DNA of 64,000 nucleotides from a bacterium (GTDB lineage: Bacteria > Krumholzibacteriota > Krumholzibacteriia > LZORAL124-64-63). The stretch spans positions 1 through 64,000 of the forward strand of contig JAAEQC010000142.1 of the NCBI GenBank assembly GCA_024231905.1. Reading direction: 5' to 3'. Below are positions 17,989 through 27,062 of this stretch, piece by piece. Position 1 is the first letter of the stretch. Each line of letters starts with the position of its first letter. The translations under genes and the position numbers were made by a program. Below the pieces are notes generated by a model that saw only the letters and a list, made by a program, of their open reading frames with translations, was not told the DNA's origin and did not search any database.

Positions 17989-20162
17989 GGCAGCTGCGCG
18001 CGGTCGCCCTGCGGGAACTCGGCTCCTTCTTCCACGGCAACGTGGGACCGGCGGTGCTGACGGCCTTCCTAGTGGCGGTCGGCCTGTTCTTCACGCTCCT
18101 GGCCTATGGCTACAGCAGCCTGTCCCAGACGGTCTTGGCCAGCCCGCCCGGCCCCGGGAACCTCATCAACCTGGCGGAGAGCCTCTTCCGTCCCCTCGTG
18201 GCCTTCATGATCTTCTTCCTGTTGCTGCTGCTGCCGGCGGTGACCATGCGCCTCTTCGCGCCCGAGTACCGCTCCGGGCGCTGGGACCTGGTGGCCAGCT
18301 GGCCCGTCCCGGACGTGGTATGGGTCCTGGGCAAGTGGCTCGGTGCCGTGGCCGTGGCCGCCGTGCTGGTGGCGGTCTCGTCCGTGTATTTCGGAATCGT
18401 GTGGATCAAGGGCAGCCCCGAAGCCGGACCATTGCTGGCAGCCGGCTGGGGACTGCTGCTCATCTCCGGGGCCCTGGCCGCCTGGGGCGTGCTGGCCTCG
18501 AGCCTCGTGCCCCAGCAGATCCTGGCCTACTTCCTGGCCTTCGCCTGGTCCCTGATGCTCTTCCTGGTGGGCAACCTGCGGCCCCACCTGCCCGAGTGGG
18601 CGGGACGGCTGTGTTACGAGGCGTCCTTCTTCCAGCACTTCGAGCGTTTCAGCCGGGGGGTCCTGGACAGCCGGGACGTGATCTTCTTCCTGGCCATGAC
18701 CGCCGTGCCCCTGGCCGCGGCGGTGGCGGTGCTCGAGGCCCGGCGCCAACCGGTGCGGCGGCGCCTGCGCCTGTGGCTGCCCACGGCCCTGACCTTCGTG
18801 ACCGGCGTGGCGGCCTACGTGATCGTGGACGCCGTGCCCTGGACCGCCGATCTCACCTCCAACGGGCGCTACAGCCTGGCTCCGCAGACCATGCAGGTGC
18901 TCGACGAGTTGCCGCAGCACTTGCGGAGCGGCGCGCCGGATGCGGACGGCCGGTGGCCCGACGCGGTGGTCGTCCACGCCTTCTACGCCGCCGCGGACCC
19001 GGCCTGGCGGATCACCGAGCCGCTGCTGAAGTCGTTCACCCAGCACTCCTCGGCCTTCCGCTACGAGATCCACGACCCGCTCGAGGAACTGGACCTGGTA
19101 CGCCGCTACGGAGTGCAGGTCCCGCGCACCATGATCGTCGTGGCCGGCGACCGCTACCGCACCCTGATCCAGCCGGCGGAGAGCCCCCTCGTCAACGCGG
19201 TCTACCGCGCGGCCACGGGCCGGCGCGTGCGGGTCCATCATGTACTGGGCCACGGGGAGAAGCTCCTGGACAGCGTGGCTATCAGCGGCTACGCCTCCTT
19301 CGCCGCGGCCCTGGACGAGCAGGGCTACGAGGTGTCCACCCTGCACCTGCCGGTGGTGGGCCGGGTGCCGAACGACGGCGGGGTGGTGGTCATCGCCGGC
19401 CCCCGCACCGACCCGGCAGCCGAGGATCTAGCGGCCCTGGACGCGCACCTGGCGCGGGGCGGCTCGATCTTCGCCCTCTTCGACCCGCCCACTTCCCCGG
19501 GCTGGACCGCCTGGATGGCCCGCCGGCGCGTGGGGCTCACCGGTGACGTGATCGTGGCCGCGGACAGGGTCCGCAGCGCCGTGGGCGTGGCCGCCCGCAC
19601 GGCCGTGGTGGTCGACGGCTACGGCACCCACGAGATCTCCAATCCCCTGGTGGGGGTGGCCACCTTCTTCCCCCTGGCCCAGGCCCTGGCCGCCGTGGGG
19701 GAAACCGATAGCACGGTCTACGGCGCGGTCCTCGCCCGTACCGACGAACTCTTCTGGGCCGAGACCGACCCGGCCACGCGTTTCGGCGGCCGGCCTGCCT
19801 TCGAGGCGGGACGGGACCGGCTCGGTCCCGTGGACGTGGGCTACGTGCTCGAACTGCATCGGTCCCCGGAGGGCGGACCGCCGGGCCGCATGGTGGTCTT
19901 CGGCAACTCGGAATTCCTGAACAACGCCAACCTCAACCAGGGCGGCAACCGCGACCTGGCGCTCAACACCCTGGGCTGGCTGGGCCGCGAAGAGGCTCTC
20001 ATCGCCCTGCGCGGCGGCGATCCCCTGAGCCAGCCGGTGGTGTTGGACGCCACGGAGAAGCGGATCCTGGGCTGGGGCGCCATGCTGGTCTGGCCGGCGT
20101 GCGTCGGCTCGCTGGCCCTGGGCATCGTGCTGCGCCACCGCCGCCGGGGAGAACCTGCATGA
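17985..20162 (+). CDS. ABC-2 permease fused to GldG-like periplasmic domain
   Basis: A 725-residue protein. Residues 1 to about 290 contain several membrane helices of an ABC-2 permease (GldF-like). A large soluble GldG-like domain follows (for example WTADLTSNGRYSLAPQT, IQPAESPLVNAVYR and GGSIFALFDPP), with a last helix near the C-terminus before RHRRRGE. GldF and GldG are separate proteins in Bacteroidetes and are fused here. The start ATG overlaps the ATPase stop and the end overlaps the next gene (ATGA). Confidence 0.85.
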   Translation: MRQLRAVALRELGSFFHGNVGPAVLTAFLVAVGLFFTLLAYGYSSLSQTVLASPPGPGNLINLAESLFRPLVAFMIFFLLLLLPAVTMRLFAPEYRSGRWDLVASWPVPDVVWVLGKWLGAVAVAAVLVAVSSVYFGIVWIKGSPEAGPLLAAGWGLLLISGALAAWGVLASSLVPQQILAYFLAFAWSLMLFLVGNLRPHLPEWAGRLCYEASFFQHFERFSRGVLDSRDVIFFLAMTAVPLAAAVAVLEARRQPVRRRLRLWLPTALTFVTGVAAYVIVDAVPWTADLTSNGRYSLAPQTMQVLDELPQHLRSGAPDADGRWPDAVVVHAFYAAADPAWRITEPLLKSFTQHSSAFRYEIHDPLEELDLVRRYGVQVPRTMIVVAGDRYRTLIQPAESPLVNAVYRAATGRRVRVHHVLGHGEKLLDSVAISGYASFAAALDEQGYEVSTLHLPVVGRVPNDGGVVVIAGPRTDPAAEDLAALDAHLARGGSIFALFDPPTSPGWTAWMARRRVGLTGDVIVAADRVRSAVGVAARTAVVVDGYGTHEISNPLVGVATFFPLAQALAAVGETDSTVYGAVLARTDELFWAETDPATRFGGRPAFEAGRDRLGPVDVGYVLELHRSPEGGPPGRMVVFGNSEFLNNANLNQGGNRDLALNTLGWLGREEALIALRGGDPLSQPVVLDATEKRILGWGAMLVWPACVGSLALGIVLRHRRRGEPA

Positions 20163-21673
20163 CACGCAACCGCCTGTCCGTCGTCCTGCTCGTGGTGATG
20201 GTCGCGGCCGTAGTGGCCGCGTTCGTGGTGCTGCGGAGCCGTGACGACGGCGAACACGTGCTGGGCGGTCCGCTCTTCACGCTGGACCTGGCCGAGGTGA
20301 AGACCGTGACCGTGATCCGGGACGGCCAGCAGTTCCGCCTCGAACGCCACCGGGACAGCGCCTGGACCCTGGGTGGGGCCCTGGCTGACTGGGTCGACCC
20401 CTACGCCCTGGGCCGGAGCCTGGTGAAGCTCGACGGAGCGATCGGGGGTACGGTCCTGGCCGGGTCCGAGCCGGAGGACCGGCGCTACGAGTTCAACGGA
20501 CCGCAGGGCTTGCGGCTGACCATGACCACGGCCGACGGCCAACAGGTGGGATTGGCCCTTGGCGCCACCAATCCCGTCACCGGCCACGTCTACGCCTCGG
20601 GTGCGGGCCGCACCGCCAGCTTCCCCGTCGCGCCGGATACCCGGGAACTGATCGCCGCGCTGCCGCAGAACTCGCGCCTCATGAAGGTGCTGCCACACGT
20701 GGTGCCGGCGGACCTGGACCGCATCGAACTGGACCGCGGTGGCCGCCGGGACGTCTTCGTGCGCGATGGCTCCGATTGGTGGCTGGCAATCGCCGGTCCC
20801 CAGGACACGCGGTTGCCGGAACCGGTCCGCGCCTATGCGGCCCACTACGGCGACAAGACCCGCACGGTGGACGGAGGTTTCCAGGTCCTGGCGGAGCGAC
20901 GTCTGATCGCGGAACTCGTCCTGTCCGTCACCGGCACCAACGTGGCGAATCTGGTGGAGCCGGCCGAGGCCGCCGGCTACCGGTCGGCCTGGGGCCTGGA
21001 TGACCCCTGGCAGCGGGTCGCCCTGCACGGTCCGGGCCTCGACCCGGATCCCCTGTCCGAGACGCCGGACCTGCTTACCGTCGCCTTCGGCCTGCCCCTG
21101 GACCGGGATCTCGTACCGGCCCTTCGCCGCGGCAACCCCCTGCTGGTGAAACGGCAGGCGATCGCCTGGCTCGAACCCCCTCCGGGCGAATTGCTGGACC
21201 TGCGCGCCCTGGAACTCCATCCCCTGAGAGCCGACACGGTCACCCTGTCGGGCCAGGCCGGCGTGCTCGCCCGGGCCGCCCGCAACCGGGACCGGGACGT
21301 GCGCTTCGACGGCCGGCTCCAGTGGGATTCTCTCCTGGCCACCGGCGGCGACGAGCACGCCCACGCGGCCGTCCGCAGCATGGTGGTGGGCCTGGACCGC
21401 CTGCCGATCCTGGCCACCCTGGCGCCCTCGGATGATCCGTCGGTGCTACGGAACGACGAGCGCTTGCGGCTGACGGTGGTGGGCGTGGATCCGGCCCCGA
21501 GCCAGGAATGGCATCTGGGCTGGCTGGCTGTGGATCGAGTGGCCGGCGGGACCGCGTCCTTGGTGCAAGAGGAAGGAATCGAGGGCCGGGCGGGGCTCTG
21601 GAACCCCCGGGACGGGCGGCTGGTGCAGGTGCCGTCCTGGATCCTGCTCACCGGGCGCAGTCTGTCGCACTAG
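20159..21673 (+). CDS. DUF4340 domain-containing membrane-anchored protein
   Basis: A 504-residue protein with one N-terminal helix (LSVVLLVVMVAAVVAAFVVL) and a long exported part. DUF4340 proteins commonly follow GldG-like ABC components, so I assign the family by context and by the repeated L-x-R-x-x-D-x-x-W-T-L-type modules (RLERHRDSAWTLGG). ATG 20159 overlaps the preceding stop. The function of DUF4340 is not known. It ends at a strong bidirectional terminator. Confidence 0.75.
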   Translation: MTRNRLSVVLLVVMVAAVVAAFVVLRSRDDGEHVLGGPLFTLDLAEVKTVTVIRDGQQFRLERHRDSAWTLGGALADWVDPYALGRSLVKLDGAIGGTVLAGSEPEDRRYEFNGPQGLRLTMTTADGQQVGLALGATNPVTGHVYASGAGRTASFPVAPDTRELIAALPQNSRLMKVLPHVVPADLDRIELDRGGRRDVFVRDGSDWWLAIAGPQDTRLPEPVRAYAAHYGDKTRTVDGGFQVLAERRLIAELVLSVTGTNVANLVEPAEAAGYRSAWGLDDPWQRVALHGPGLDPDPLSETPDLLTVAFGLPLDRDLVPALRRGNPLLVKRQAIAWLEPPPGELLDLRALELHPLRADTVTLSGQAGVLARAARNRDRDVRFDGRLQWDSLLATGGDEHAHAAVRSMVVGLDRLPILATLAPSDDPSVLRNDERLRLTVVGVDPAPSQEWHLGWLAVDRVAGGTASLVQEEGIEGRAGLWNPRDGRLVQVPSWILLTGRSLSH

Positions 21674-21698
21674 ACCGTCACGATCGCTCTGGAAAACG

Positions 21699-21726
21699 AA
21701 GACCCCGGACCTTGGTCCGGGGTCTT
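21699..21726. terminator. Bidirectional terminator
   Basis: AAGACCCCGGACC and GGTCCGGGGTCTT form a perfect 12-13 bp stem with a minimal loop. It lies between the convergent DUF4340 and M23 genes and can serve both strands. Confidence 0.85.
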
Positions 21727-21751
21727 GGCGAAGGTTGTGGCAGGAGGCCGC

Positions 21752-23158
21752 TCAACGCAGGGCGCGCACTCCGGCGGGCAGTCCCGAGGCGGCGTAGGCT
21801 GCGGCGTCCCAGGCCGGCGGCGGCAGGATCGCCATGGCCGGCAAGGTGACATCCGCACCCACGGGCAGGTCCGTCAGCGCCGTGTCGTAGAGGCGGCCCT
21901 GGGCCAGGAAGCTCTCGCGGCTGGTCTCGGGCACCGGCGCCGCTGCCGGCAGTTCCAGCTGGCGCGGGTTGACGAAGCGTCCGCTCAGTTTCACCCGGTA
22001 GTCCAGGTGGGGGCCGGTGGCATAGCCGGTGGCGCCCACGTAGCCGATGACCTCACCTTGGCGCACCTTGGTGCCGCTGGCGACGCCCTTGGCGAAGCGT
22101 GACAGGTGCAGGTAGTAGGTCTCGTATTCCCGGTTGTTGTGGCGGATGTGCACGTAGCGGCCGTTGCCCTTTTTGCGGGAGGCGGCCACCACCGTGCCGT
22201 CACCGCCGGCGCGCACGGGCGTGCCCAGGGGCGCCGCGTAGTCCACGCCCAGATGGGGCATCCAGCGCTTGAGCACCGGGTGGAAACGGTTGTAGGAGAA
22301 TCCGCTGCTGATGCGCGAGTACTCCACCGGGGCGCGCATGAGCTGCTTCTGGAGGTTGCCCCCGTCGGGGTTGTAGTAGCTCGGCCGGCCCTCGGAGTCG
22401 GTGAAGAGGTAGGCCCGGCGGACCTTACCGCGGTTCACCAGTTCGGCCGCCTGGATGGCCCCGGTGCGGATGAACTCGCCGTCCTTCCAGATCTCGTCGT
22501 AGAGGATGCGGAAGGTGTCGCCCCGCCGGAGGTCCCGGCTGAAGTCCACGTCCCAGCCCAGGATGTCGTTGAGCTTGGCCGCCAGGGCCAAGGGGGCGTC
22601 CAGATCCTGGAGGGTGGCGTAGAGGGAGATCTCCACGGTGCCGCCGATGCCCTTGTGGCGGCGTTCCACCGGATAGGTGCCGTCGTGCCGGGCGTAGGCA
22701 TCGCCGTCCCGGACCCACAGCACGTGGCTCTCCTCGTCCAGGTCGAAGCCCAAGGAGCGCAGACCGCCGTCATCGGCGGTATGGAGCCGGAATACCTCGC
22801 CCCGGCGCACTTTGGTCAGGTCGCGGAAGCCCTGGCAGGACTTGACCAGGGCCATGATGTCCTCGTGGACCACGCCCCGGTCGGCCAGGGCCTCGTAGAA
22901 GGTCTCGCCGGGGCGGATGCGCATCTCCAACGGGCCGGAGTCAGGCTCGAATACGGGGCCCAGGTCGGTCTCCGGCGCAGGGTCCGCCCGCAGCAGGGCG
23001 CCCGCGGCCAGCACCGGGATTTCGTCCCCGTGGAGGACGACCGCCAAGGGCGGCTCTTCCGGGCCGCCGACACCGGTTTCGAGAATGGGGTCGGCAGGCT
23101 CGCCGTGCCGCACGCCCAGCGTGAAGCCCAGCACCAACAGCGCGCAACCTGCGACCAT
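21752..23158 (-). CDS. M23-family peptidoglycan endopeptidase
   Basis: A 468-residue exported protein with one N-terminal hydrophobic segment. A LysM/OapA-like region near 80-125 precedes an M23 (LytM) domain at about 280-400. Zinc ligands H302 and D306 are present and H351 is likely catalytic. The usual HxH motif is H384-L-D386, so the second histidine is Asp. It probably cuts peptide cross-links in the periplasm. The ATG at 23158 begins inside the hydrophobic segment, and the frame stays open upstream to possible TTG or ATT starts (23161-23209), so the N-terminus is probably longer. Confidence 0.85.
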   Translation of the reverse strand: MVAGCALLVLGFTLGVRHGEPADPILETGVGGPEEPPLAVVLHGDEIPVLAAGALLRADPAPETDLGPVFEPDSGPLEMRIRPGETFYEALADRGVVHEDIMALVKSCQGFRDLTKVRRGEVFRLHTADDGGLRSLGFDLDEESHVLWVRDGDAYARHDGTYPVERRHKGIGGTVEISLYATLQDLDAPLALAAKLNDILGWDVDFSRDLRRGDTFRILYDEIWKDGEFIRTGAIQAAELVNRGKVRRAYLFTDSEGRPSYYNPDGGNLQKQLMRAPVEYSRISSGFSYNRFHPVLKRWMPHLGVDYAAPLGTPVRAGGDGTVVAASRKKGNGRYVHIRHNNREYETYYLHLSRFAKGVASGTKVRQGEVIGYVGATGYATGPHLDYRVKLSGRFVNPRQLELPAAAPVPETSRESFLAQGRLYDTALTDLPVGADVTLPAMAILPPPAWDAAAYAASGLPAGVRALR

Positions 23159-23518
23159 CAGGACGGGTACGCCAATACGGCGCCCGGACGGGAATACTTG
23201 GGGAAAATGCAGCGTCGTGGTCCTCCGCTTGGCCGCTGGCCGCGGCCTCCGTGGCGAGATCCCGCCTAATGTGCACCACGGTGCCCGGCGTGATCAAGCG
23301 ATTTCTTACCTGCCGCTCGTGGCCGTTTCCTGGGCGGATGACCGGATCGGCCCACGGTGGTACCATGGCGCCGGAACCGTGCAGAATGCCCTTTCCACGG
23401 CCCGCAGGGAGGCACCCGACACGGTTCCTCGATGCACCGTCACCGTATCGGGAGGATCCCTCGTGTTCACCGACGCATCTAGCAATGTCCATGCCGTCCG
23501 TATGGCGGTCGGCCGGCC
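23159..23518. other. 360-nt divergent intergenic region
   Basis: This lies between the M23 gene (minus) and the adenosine deaminase gene (plus). I see no convincing gene or RNA in it. A weak minus-strand promoter candidate (TTGATC with CACATT 18 nt downstream, near 23276-23305) and a GCACC-GT-GGTGC palindrome occur near 23275. No good plus-strand promoter was recognised. Confidence 0.4.
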
Positions 23519-24517
23519 ATGAGTGGCACACGAATCGAACTGCACACCCACCTCGAAGGGGCATTGACGCCCCAACGGCTGGTGACCCTGGCCGAGCGCC
23601 ACGGCCAGCCGGGGGTGCCCGCCGCCTGCCTGAACGCGGCGGGTGACGCCTACGTCCACGAGGGTTTTCAGGGTTTCCTGCGTCTCTTCCGGGACGCCAC
23701 ATCCCTCCTGCGCACCCCCGACGATTTCCGGGCCGTGGCCGGCGACCTGGGAAACCAGCTGGCGGCCGACGGCGTGGCTTATGCCGAGGTCACGGTTTCT
23801 TTCGGGGTCCTGCTCAGACGGGGAATCCCGCCGCGGTCGGTCATGGAGGCTCTGGCCGACGAGGCTGCGCGGGTGGGCGAGGAGCAGGGCGTGGTCCTGC
23901 GCTGGATTCCCGACGCCGTGCGGCAGTGGGGGCTCGACGCCGCCTGGCGGGCCTGGGAGGCCGCCGCCGGTTGCGGCCGCGAGCTGGGGGTCGTGGGTTT
24001 CGGCCTGGGGGGTGACGAGGCGGCGGGACCGGCTGCCGACTTCGCCGCTGTCTTCGCCGAGGTCCGAGCCGAGGGTCTGGGAGTGACCATCCACGCCGGC
24101 GAAGTGACCGCCATGGGGGACCATGGGCGGCGCTCCGTCCGCGACGCCGTGGAGATCTGCGGCGCCCGGCGCATCGGCCACGGTACCGCCGCCGGGGCCG
24201 ATCCCGCCCTGTTGGAACTGCTGGCGGCCCGCGGCGTCCACGTGGAGGCCTGTCCCGGGTCCAATCTGGCCACGGGAGCGGTGGCGTGTCCGGCGGACCA
24301 CCCCTTGCGGGTCTTTCTGGACACAGGTGTGTCCTGCAGTCTCAACACCGACGACCGGGCCTTCTTCGGACTGGATCTGGAAAGTGAATTCGCCTCCGCC
24401 AGGACCGTGTTCGGCCTGACGGAGGCGGAAGAGGCGGGATTGACGGCCGCCGCCCGGGTAGCGGTCTTCGACCGCCAAGCATATCCGGATTCTAGGGCGT
24501 GCCCGGATTCGCCGTGA
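23519..24517 (+). CDS. Adenosine deaminase family protein
   Basis: A 332-residue zinc hydrolase of the ADA family. Motifs in order are HTHLEG (9-14), GLGGDE (162-167), HAGE (192-195), RIGHG (218-222) and SLNTDD (274-279), which supply the zinc and catalytic residues. It probably deaminates adenosine or a related purine such as adenine or aminodeoxyfutalosine. The exact substrate cannot be read from the motifs. The start lacks a strong Shine-Dalgarno. Its end overlaps the convergent gene by 26 nt. Confidence 0.88.
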   Translation: MSGTRIELHTHLEGALTPQRLVTLAERHGQPGVPAACLNAAGDAYVHEGFQGFLRLFRDATSLLRTPDDFRAVAGDLGNQLAADGVAYAEVTVSFGVLLRRGIPPRSVMEALADEAARVGEEQGVVLRWIPDAVRQWGLDAAWRAWEAAAGCGRELGVVGFGLGGDEAAGPAADFAAVFAEVRAEGLGVTIHAGEVTAMGDHGRRSVRDAVEICGARRIGHGTAAGADPALLELLAARGVHVEACPGSNLATGAVACPADHPLRVFLDTGVSCSLNTDDRAFFGLDLESEFASARTVFGLTEAEEAGLTAAARVAVFDRQAYPDSRACPDSP

Positions 24518-25130
24518 CCGAATCGGGTTCCACGTAGATGCCGGACCGGTGGTCCATCTCCACGCGGATGAGCTGGGCTTCCTCCTCGAGGACGGTCCCG
24601 AATTCCCTGGCCAGCCGCTGGAAGCGCTCGAAGGAGTCGGCCTGCTTCTCGATGGCGGTCCGCTCCAGGAGCCCCGCGCTGACCACGGCCGCGCGCATGC
24701 GCACCAGCCGCATCACTTCGCCGGACAGGTTCTCCTCGGTGCCCCGCTTGAGGCGTCGCCGGGTTTCCTTGCGGCCGATGGGCGTGCCCACCTCGGCGGC
24801 GTCCGTCAGACCGGACTTCACCATGCTGCCGTGGCGGATGATGGTGTGCTCCTGGCCGACCTGGTCTTCCCGGTCGTGCAGGATGTCGGTCATGTGGTCG
24901 AGGATCTTCTCCACGGCCGAGTTGCGGTCGGCGTTGCTGCTGCTGCGACCGGCGCGTTGCAGCTTCGTGGCGTACCGCTCCAGGTCGCGGATATCGCGTT
25001 CGACCTCGCGCAGGTCCAGCTGCAGCTGGCGGTCGCTGCGTTCGGACAGATCCTGGCCCAGGGCCGGGACGGCGAGCAGACCGAGCAACGTGGCGAGGAC
25101 AGCCGTCCTGTTGACCAGCTTCGTGAACAT
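24492..25130 (-). CDS. Hypothetical exported protein with coiled-coil segments
   Basis: A 212-residue protein with a signal peptide (MFTKLVNRTAVLATLLGLL...ALGQ) and charged, heptad-like helices such as LQLDLREVERDIRDLERYATKLQR. No family was recognised. ATG 25130 follows GGAG with 8-nt spacing and is preferred to the in-frame ATG at 25154. It has its own candidate promoter and is probably periplasmic. Confidence 0.7.
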   Translation of the reverse strand: MFTKLVNRTAVLATLLGLLAVPALGQDLSERSDRQLQLDLREVERDIRDLERYATKLQRAGRSSSNADRNSAVEKILDHMTDILHDREDQVGQEHTIIRHGSMVKSGLTDAAEVGTPIGRKETRRRLKRGTEENLSGEVMRLVRMRAAVVSAGLLERTAIEKQADSFERFQRLAREFGTVLEEEAQLIRVEMDHRSGIYVEPDSVTANPGTP

Positions 25131-25183
25131 GGCGTCAACTCCGGTTGGAGACATGGGGGGGTGGGAGCCCCGCGTTACCCCTT

Positions 25184-25212
25184 ATGATCGGCAGATGCCG
25201 AAAAAACTTCAA
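25184..25212 (-). promoter_or_regulatory. Candidate sigma70-type promoter for the 24492-25130 gene
   Basis: On the minus strand TTGAAG (25212-25207) and GATCAT (25189-25184) are spaced 17 nt. The predicted start leaves a leader of about 45 nt. A CGGCA-TC-TGCCG palindrome lies in the spacer and -10 area. Confidence 0.5.
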
Positions 25213-25273
25213 CCCGGGCCGCCTACGGGGGTTCCGTTGGCCCTCGGGAGCGGTCTCCGGGGCTGGCCGGTCG

Positions 25274-27013
25274 CTAGTCCCCGAGCAGGGCCTGCAACCG
25301 GTCGATCTCCTCGCGGATCTGCTCCTCTTCCAGGCGCGGGAAGAGGATCTCCGGCTTACCGAGGGGCCGTCCGCCGGGAATGGGCCGACGGCCCTCGTCC
25401 CAGCCTCCCCGCCACAGGTCGCTCTCCATGCCCAGCCAGGACCACAGCTTCTCCATGGCGAAGGGCGTCACGGGCGCCAGCATGACCGCCAGCATGCGCA
25501 GGATCTGGATGATGACGCCCAGGCTCTGGGCGCAGCGTTCCAGGTCGGTCTTGCGGGACTTGAAAGGCGCCGATTCGTCGAAGTAGCGATTGCCCGCCTG
25601 CCCGGCGCGGAAAGCGGCCTCCATGGCGGCTTTCACCTCGAATCGCTCCAGGTGGGCCGCCCAGTTCTCCAGTTCCTTCTCCACCTCGGCCAGGGCCGCC
25701 CGGTCCAGGTCCGTCGAGTCCGCCTCGGACCACGCCGGCACCGTGCCTTCGAAATACTTGTGGATGAAGGTGAAGACCCGGTTGATGAGGTTCCCGAAGT
25801 TGTTGCCCAGTTCGTTGTTGTTGCGGGCCAGGAAGCCCTCCCAGGTGAAGTTCATGTCCCGGGTCTCGGGCAGGTTCCGCGCCAGGGTGTAGCGCAGGGG
25901 GTCGGCCTTGAACTTCTCCAGGTAGTCCGGCAGCCACACGGCGAAACCGCGGCTGGTGGACAGCTTCTGTCCCTCGAGGTTGAGGAACTCGTTGGCGGGC
26001 ACGTTCTCGGGCAGGACGTAGTCCTCCGAGTGGGCCATGAGCATGGCCGGGAACATGACCGCGTGGAAGAAGACGTTGTCCTTGCCGATGAAGTGGATCA
26101 GCCGCGTGTCCGGGCTCTGCCACCAGGTACGCCAGCTGTCGGGATCGCCCTGATCGTCTTGACCAATCTGGGCGGCGGCCCACTCACGGGTCGACGAGAT
26201 GTAGCCGATGGGCGCCTCGAACCACACGTAGAAGACCTTGCCCTCGTGGTCCGGCAGGGGGACCGGTACGCCCCAGCCCAGGTCGCGGGTCACGGCCCGG
26301 TCCTCGAGGCCGTCCTTGAACCAGCCGCGGCAGTACTGCTGGACGTTGTCCTTCCACTCGGGGTGGGCGTCGAACATGGCCTCGAGCTGCTTCTGCCAGT
26401 CGCCCAGGGGGAGGAACCAGTGGGTCGTCTCGCGCAGTTCCAGGGGGCTGCCGTCCTGGGCGTTCACCGGGTCGATGAGCTCGGTCGGGTCCAGGGAGGA
26501 ACCGCAGCTCTCGCACTGGTCGCCGCGGGCGTTCTCGGACCGGCACTTGGGACAGGTGCCCTCGATGTAGCGGTCGGCCAGGAAGCGGTCCTGGCTCGGG
26601 CTGAAGAACTGCTCGGTGGTCTTCTGTCGGAACAGGTCCCGGTCGTGCAGGTCCTTGAAGAAGGTCTGGCTCGTCTCCGTGTGGATTTCCCGGCTGGTCT
26701 GGCTGAAATTGTCGAAGCTCATGCCGAACCCGGCGAAGGACTTCTTGATGGAGGCGTGGTTGCGGTCCACCAACTCCTTGGGGGTGATCCCCTCCCGTTC
26801 GGCGGTCAGGGTGATGGGCACGCCGTACTCGTCGGACCCGCAGATGTAGAGCACGTCCTCGCCGCGCAGGCGCAGATAGCGGACGTAGATGTCCGCCGGC
26901 AGGTAGGCGCCGGCCAGATGACCCAGGTGGATTTCGCCGTTGGCGTAGGGCAGGGCGCTCGTCACCAGGGTGCGGGCGTGGCGGCGACGGGGCGCGTCGT
27001 TCGGCGCAGTCAC
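25274..27013 (-). CDS. metG: Methionyl-tRNA synthetase
   Basis: Class I synthetase, 579 residues. The HIGH motif is HLGH (29-32) and the KMSKS motif is KLSTS (350-354). Four zinc cysteines (154, 157, 167, 170) lie in the connective insertion. It ends after the anticodon domain with no C-terminal tRNA-binding extension. GTG 27013 follows AAGGA and is preferred over GTG 27046, which has no ribosome site. It lies 49 nt after the M61-like gene on the same strand. Confidence 0.95.
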   Translation of the reverse strand: MTAPNDAPRRRHARTLVTSALPYANGEIHLGHLAGAYLPADIYVRYLRLRGEDVLYICGSDEYGVPITLTAEREGITPKELVDRNHASIKKSFAGFGMSFDNFSQTSREIHTETSQTFFKDLHDRDLFRQKTTEQFFSPSQDRFLADRYIEGTCPKCRSENARGDQCESCGSSLDPTELIDPVNAQDGSPLELRETTHWFLPLGDWQKQLEAMFDAHPEWKDNVQQYCRGWFKDGLEDRAVTRDLGWGVPVPLPDHEGKVFYVWFEAPIGYISSTREWAAAQIGQDDQGDPDSWRTWWQSPDTRLIHFIGKDNVFFHAVMFPAMLMAHSEDYVLPENVPANEFLNLEGQKLSTSRGFAVWLPDYLEKFKADPLRYTLARNLPETRDMNFTWEGFLARNNNELGNNFGNLINRVFTFIHKYFEGTVPAWSEADSTDLDRAALAEVEKELENWAAHLERFEVKAAMEAAFRAGQAGNRYFDESAPFKSRKTDLERCAQSLGVIIQILRMLAVMLAPVTPFAMEKLWSWLGMESDLWRGGWDEGRRPIPGGRPLGKPEILFPRLEEEQIREEIDRLQALLGD

Positions 27014-27062
27014 GGGATGTCCTTCCGGGCGGGGATTCTTCGGCACGGCGGTCGGGAGGAAC

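Noticed and set aside
18069-19346. 425-codon minus-strand frame opposite the GldFG fusion
   Set aside because: Its Gln/His/Gly-rich composition is the mirror of the real gene, and it has no recognisable domain.
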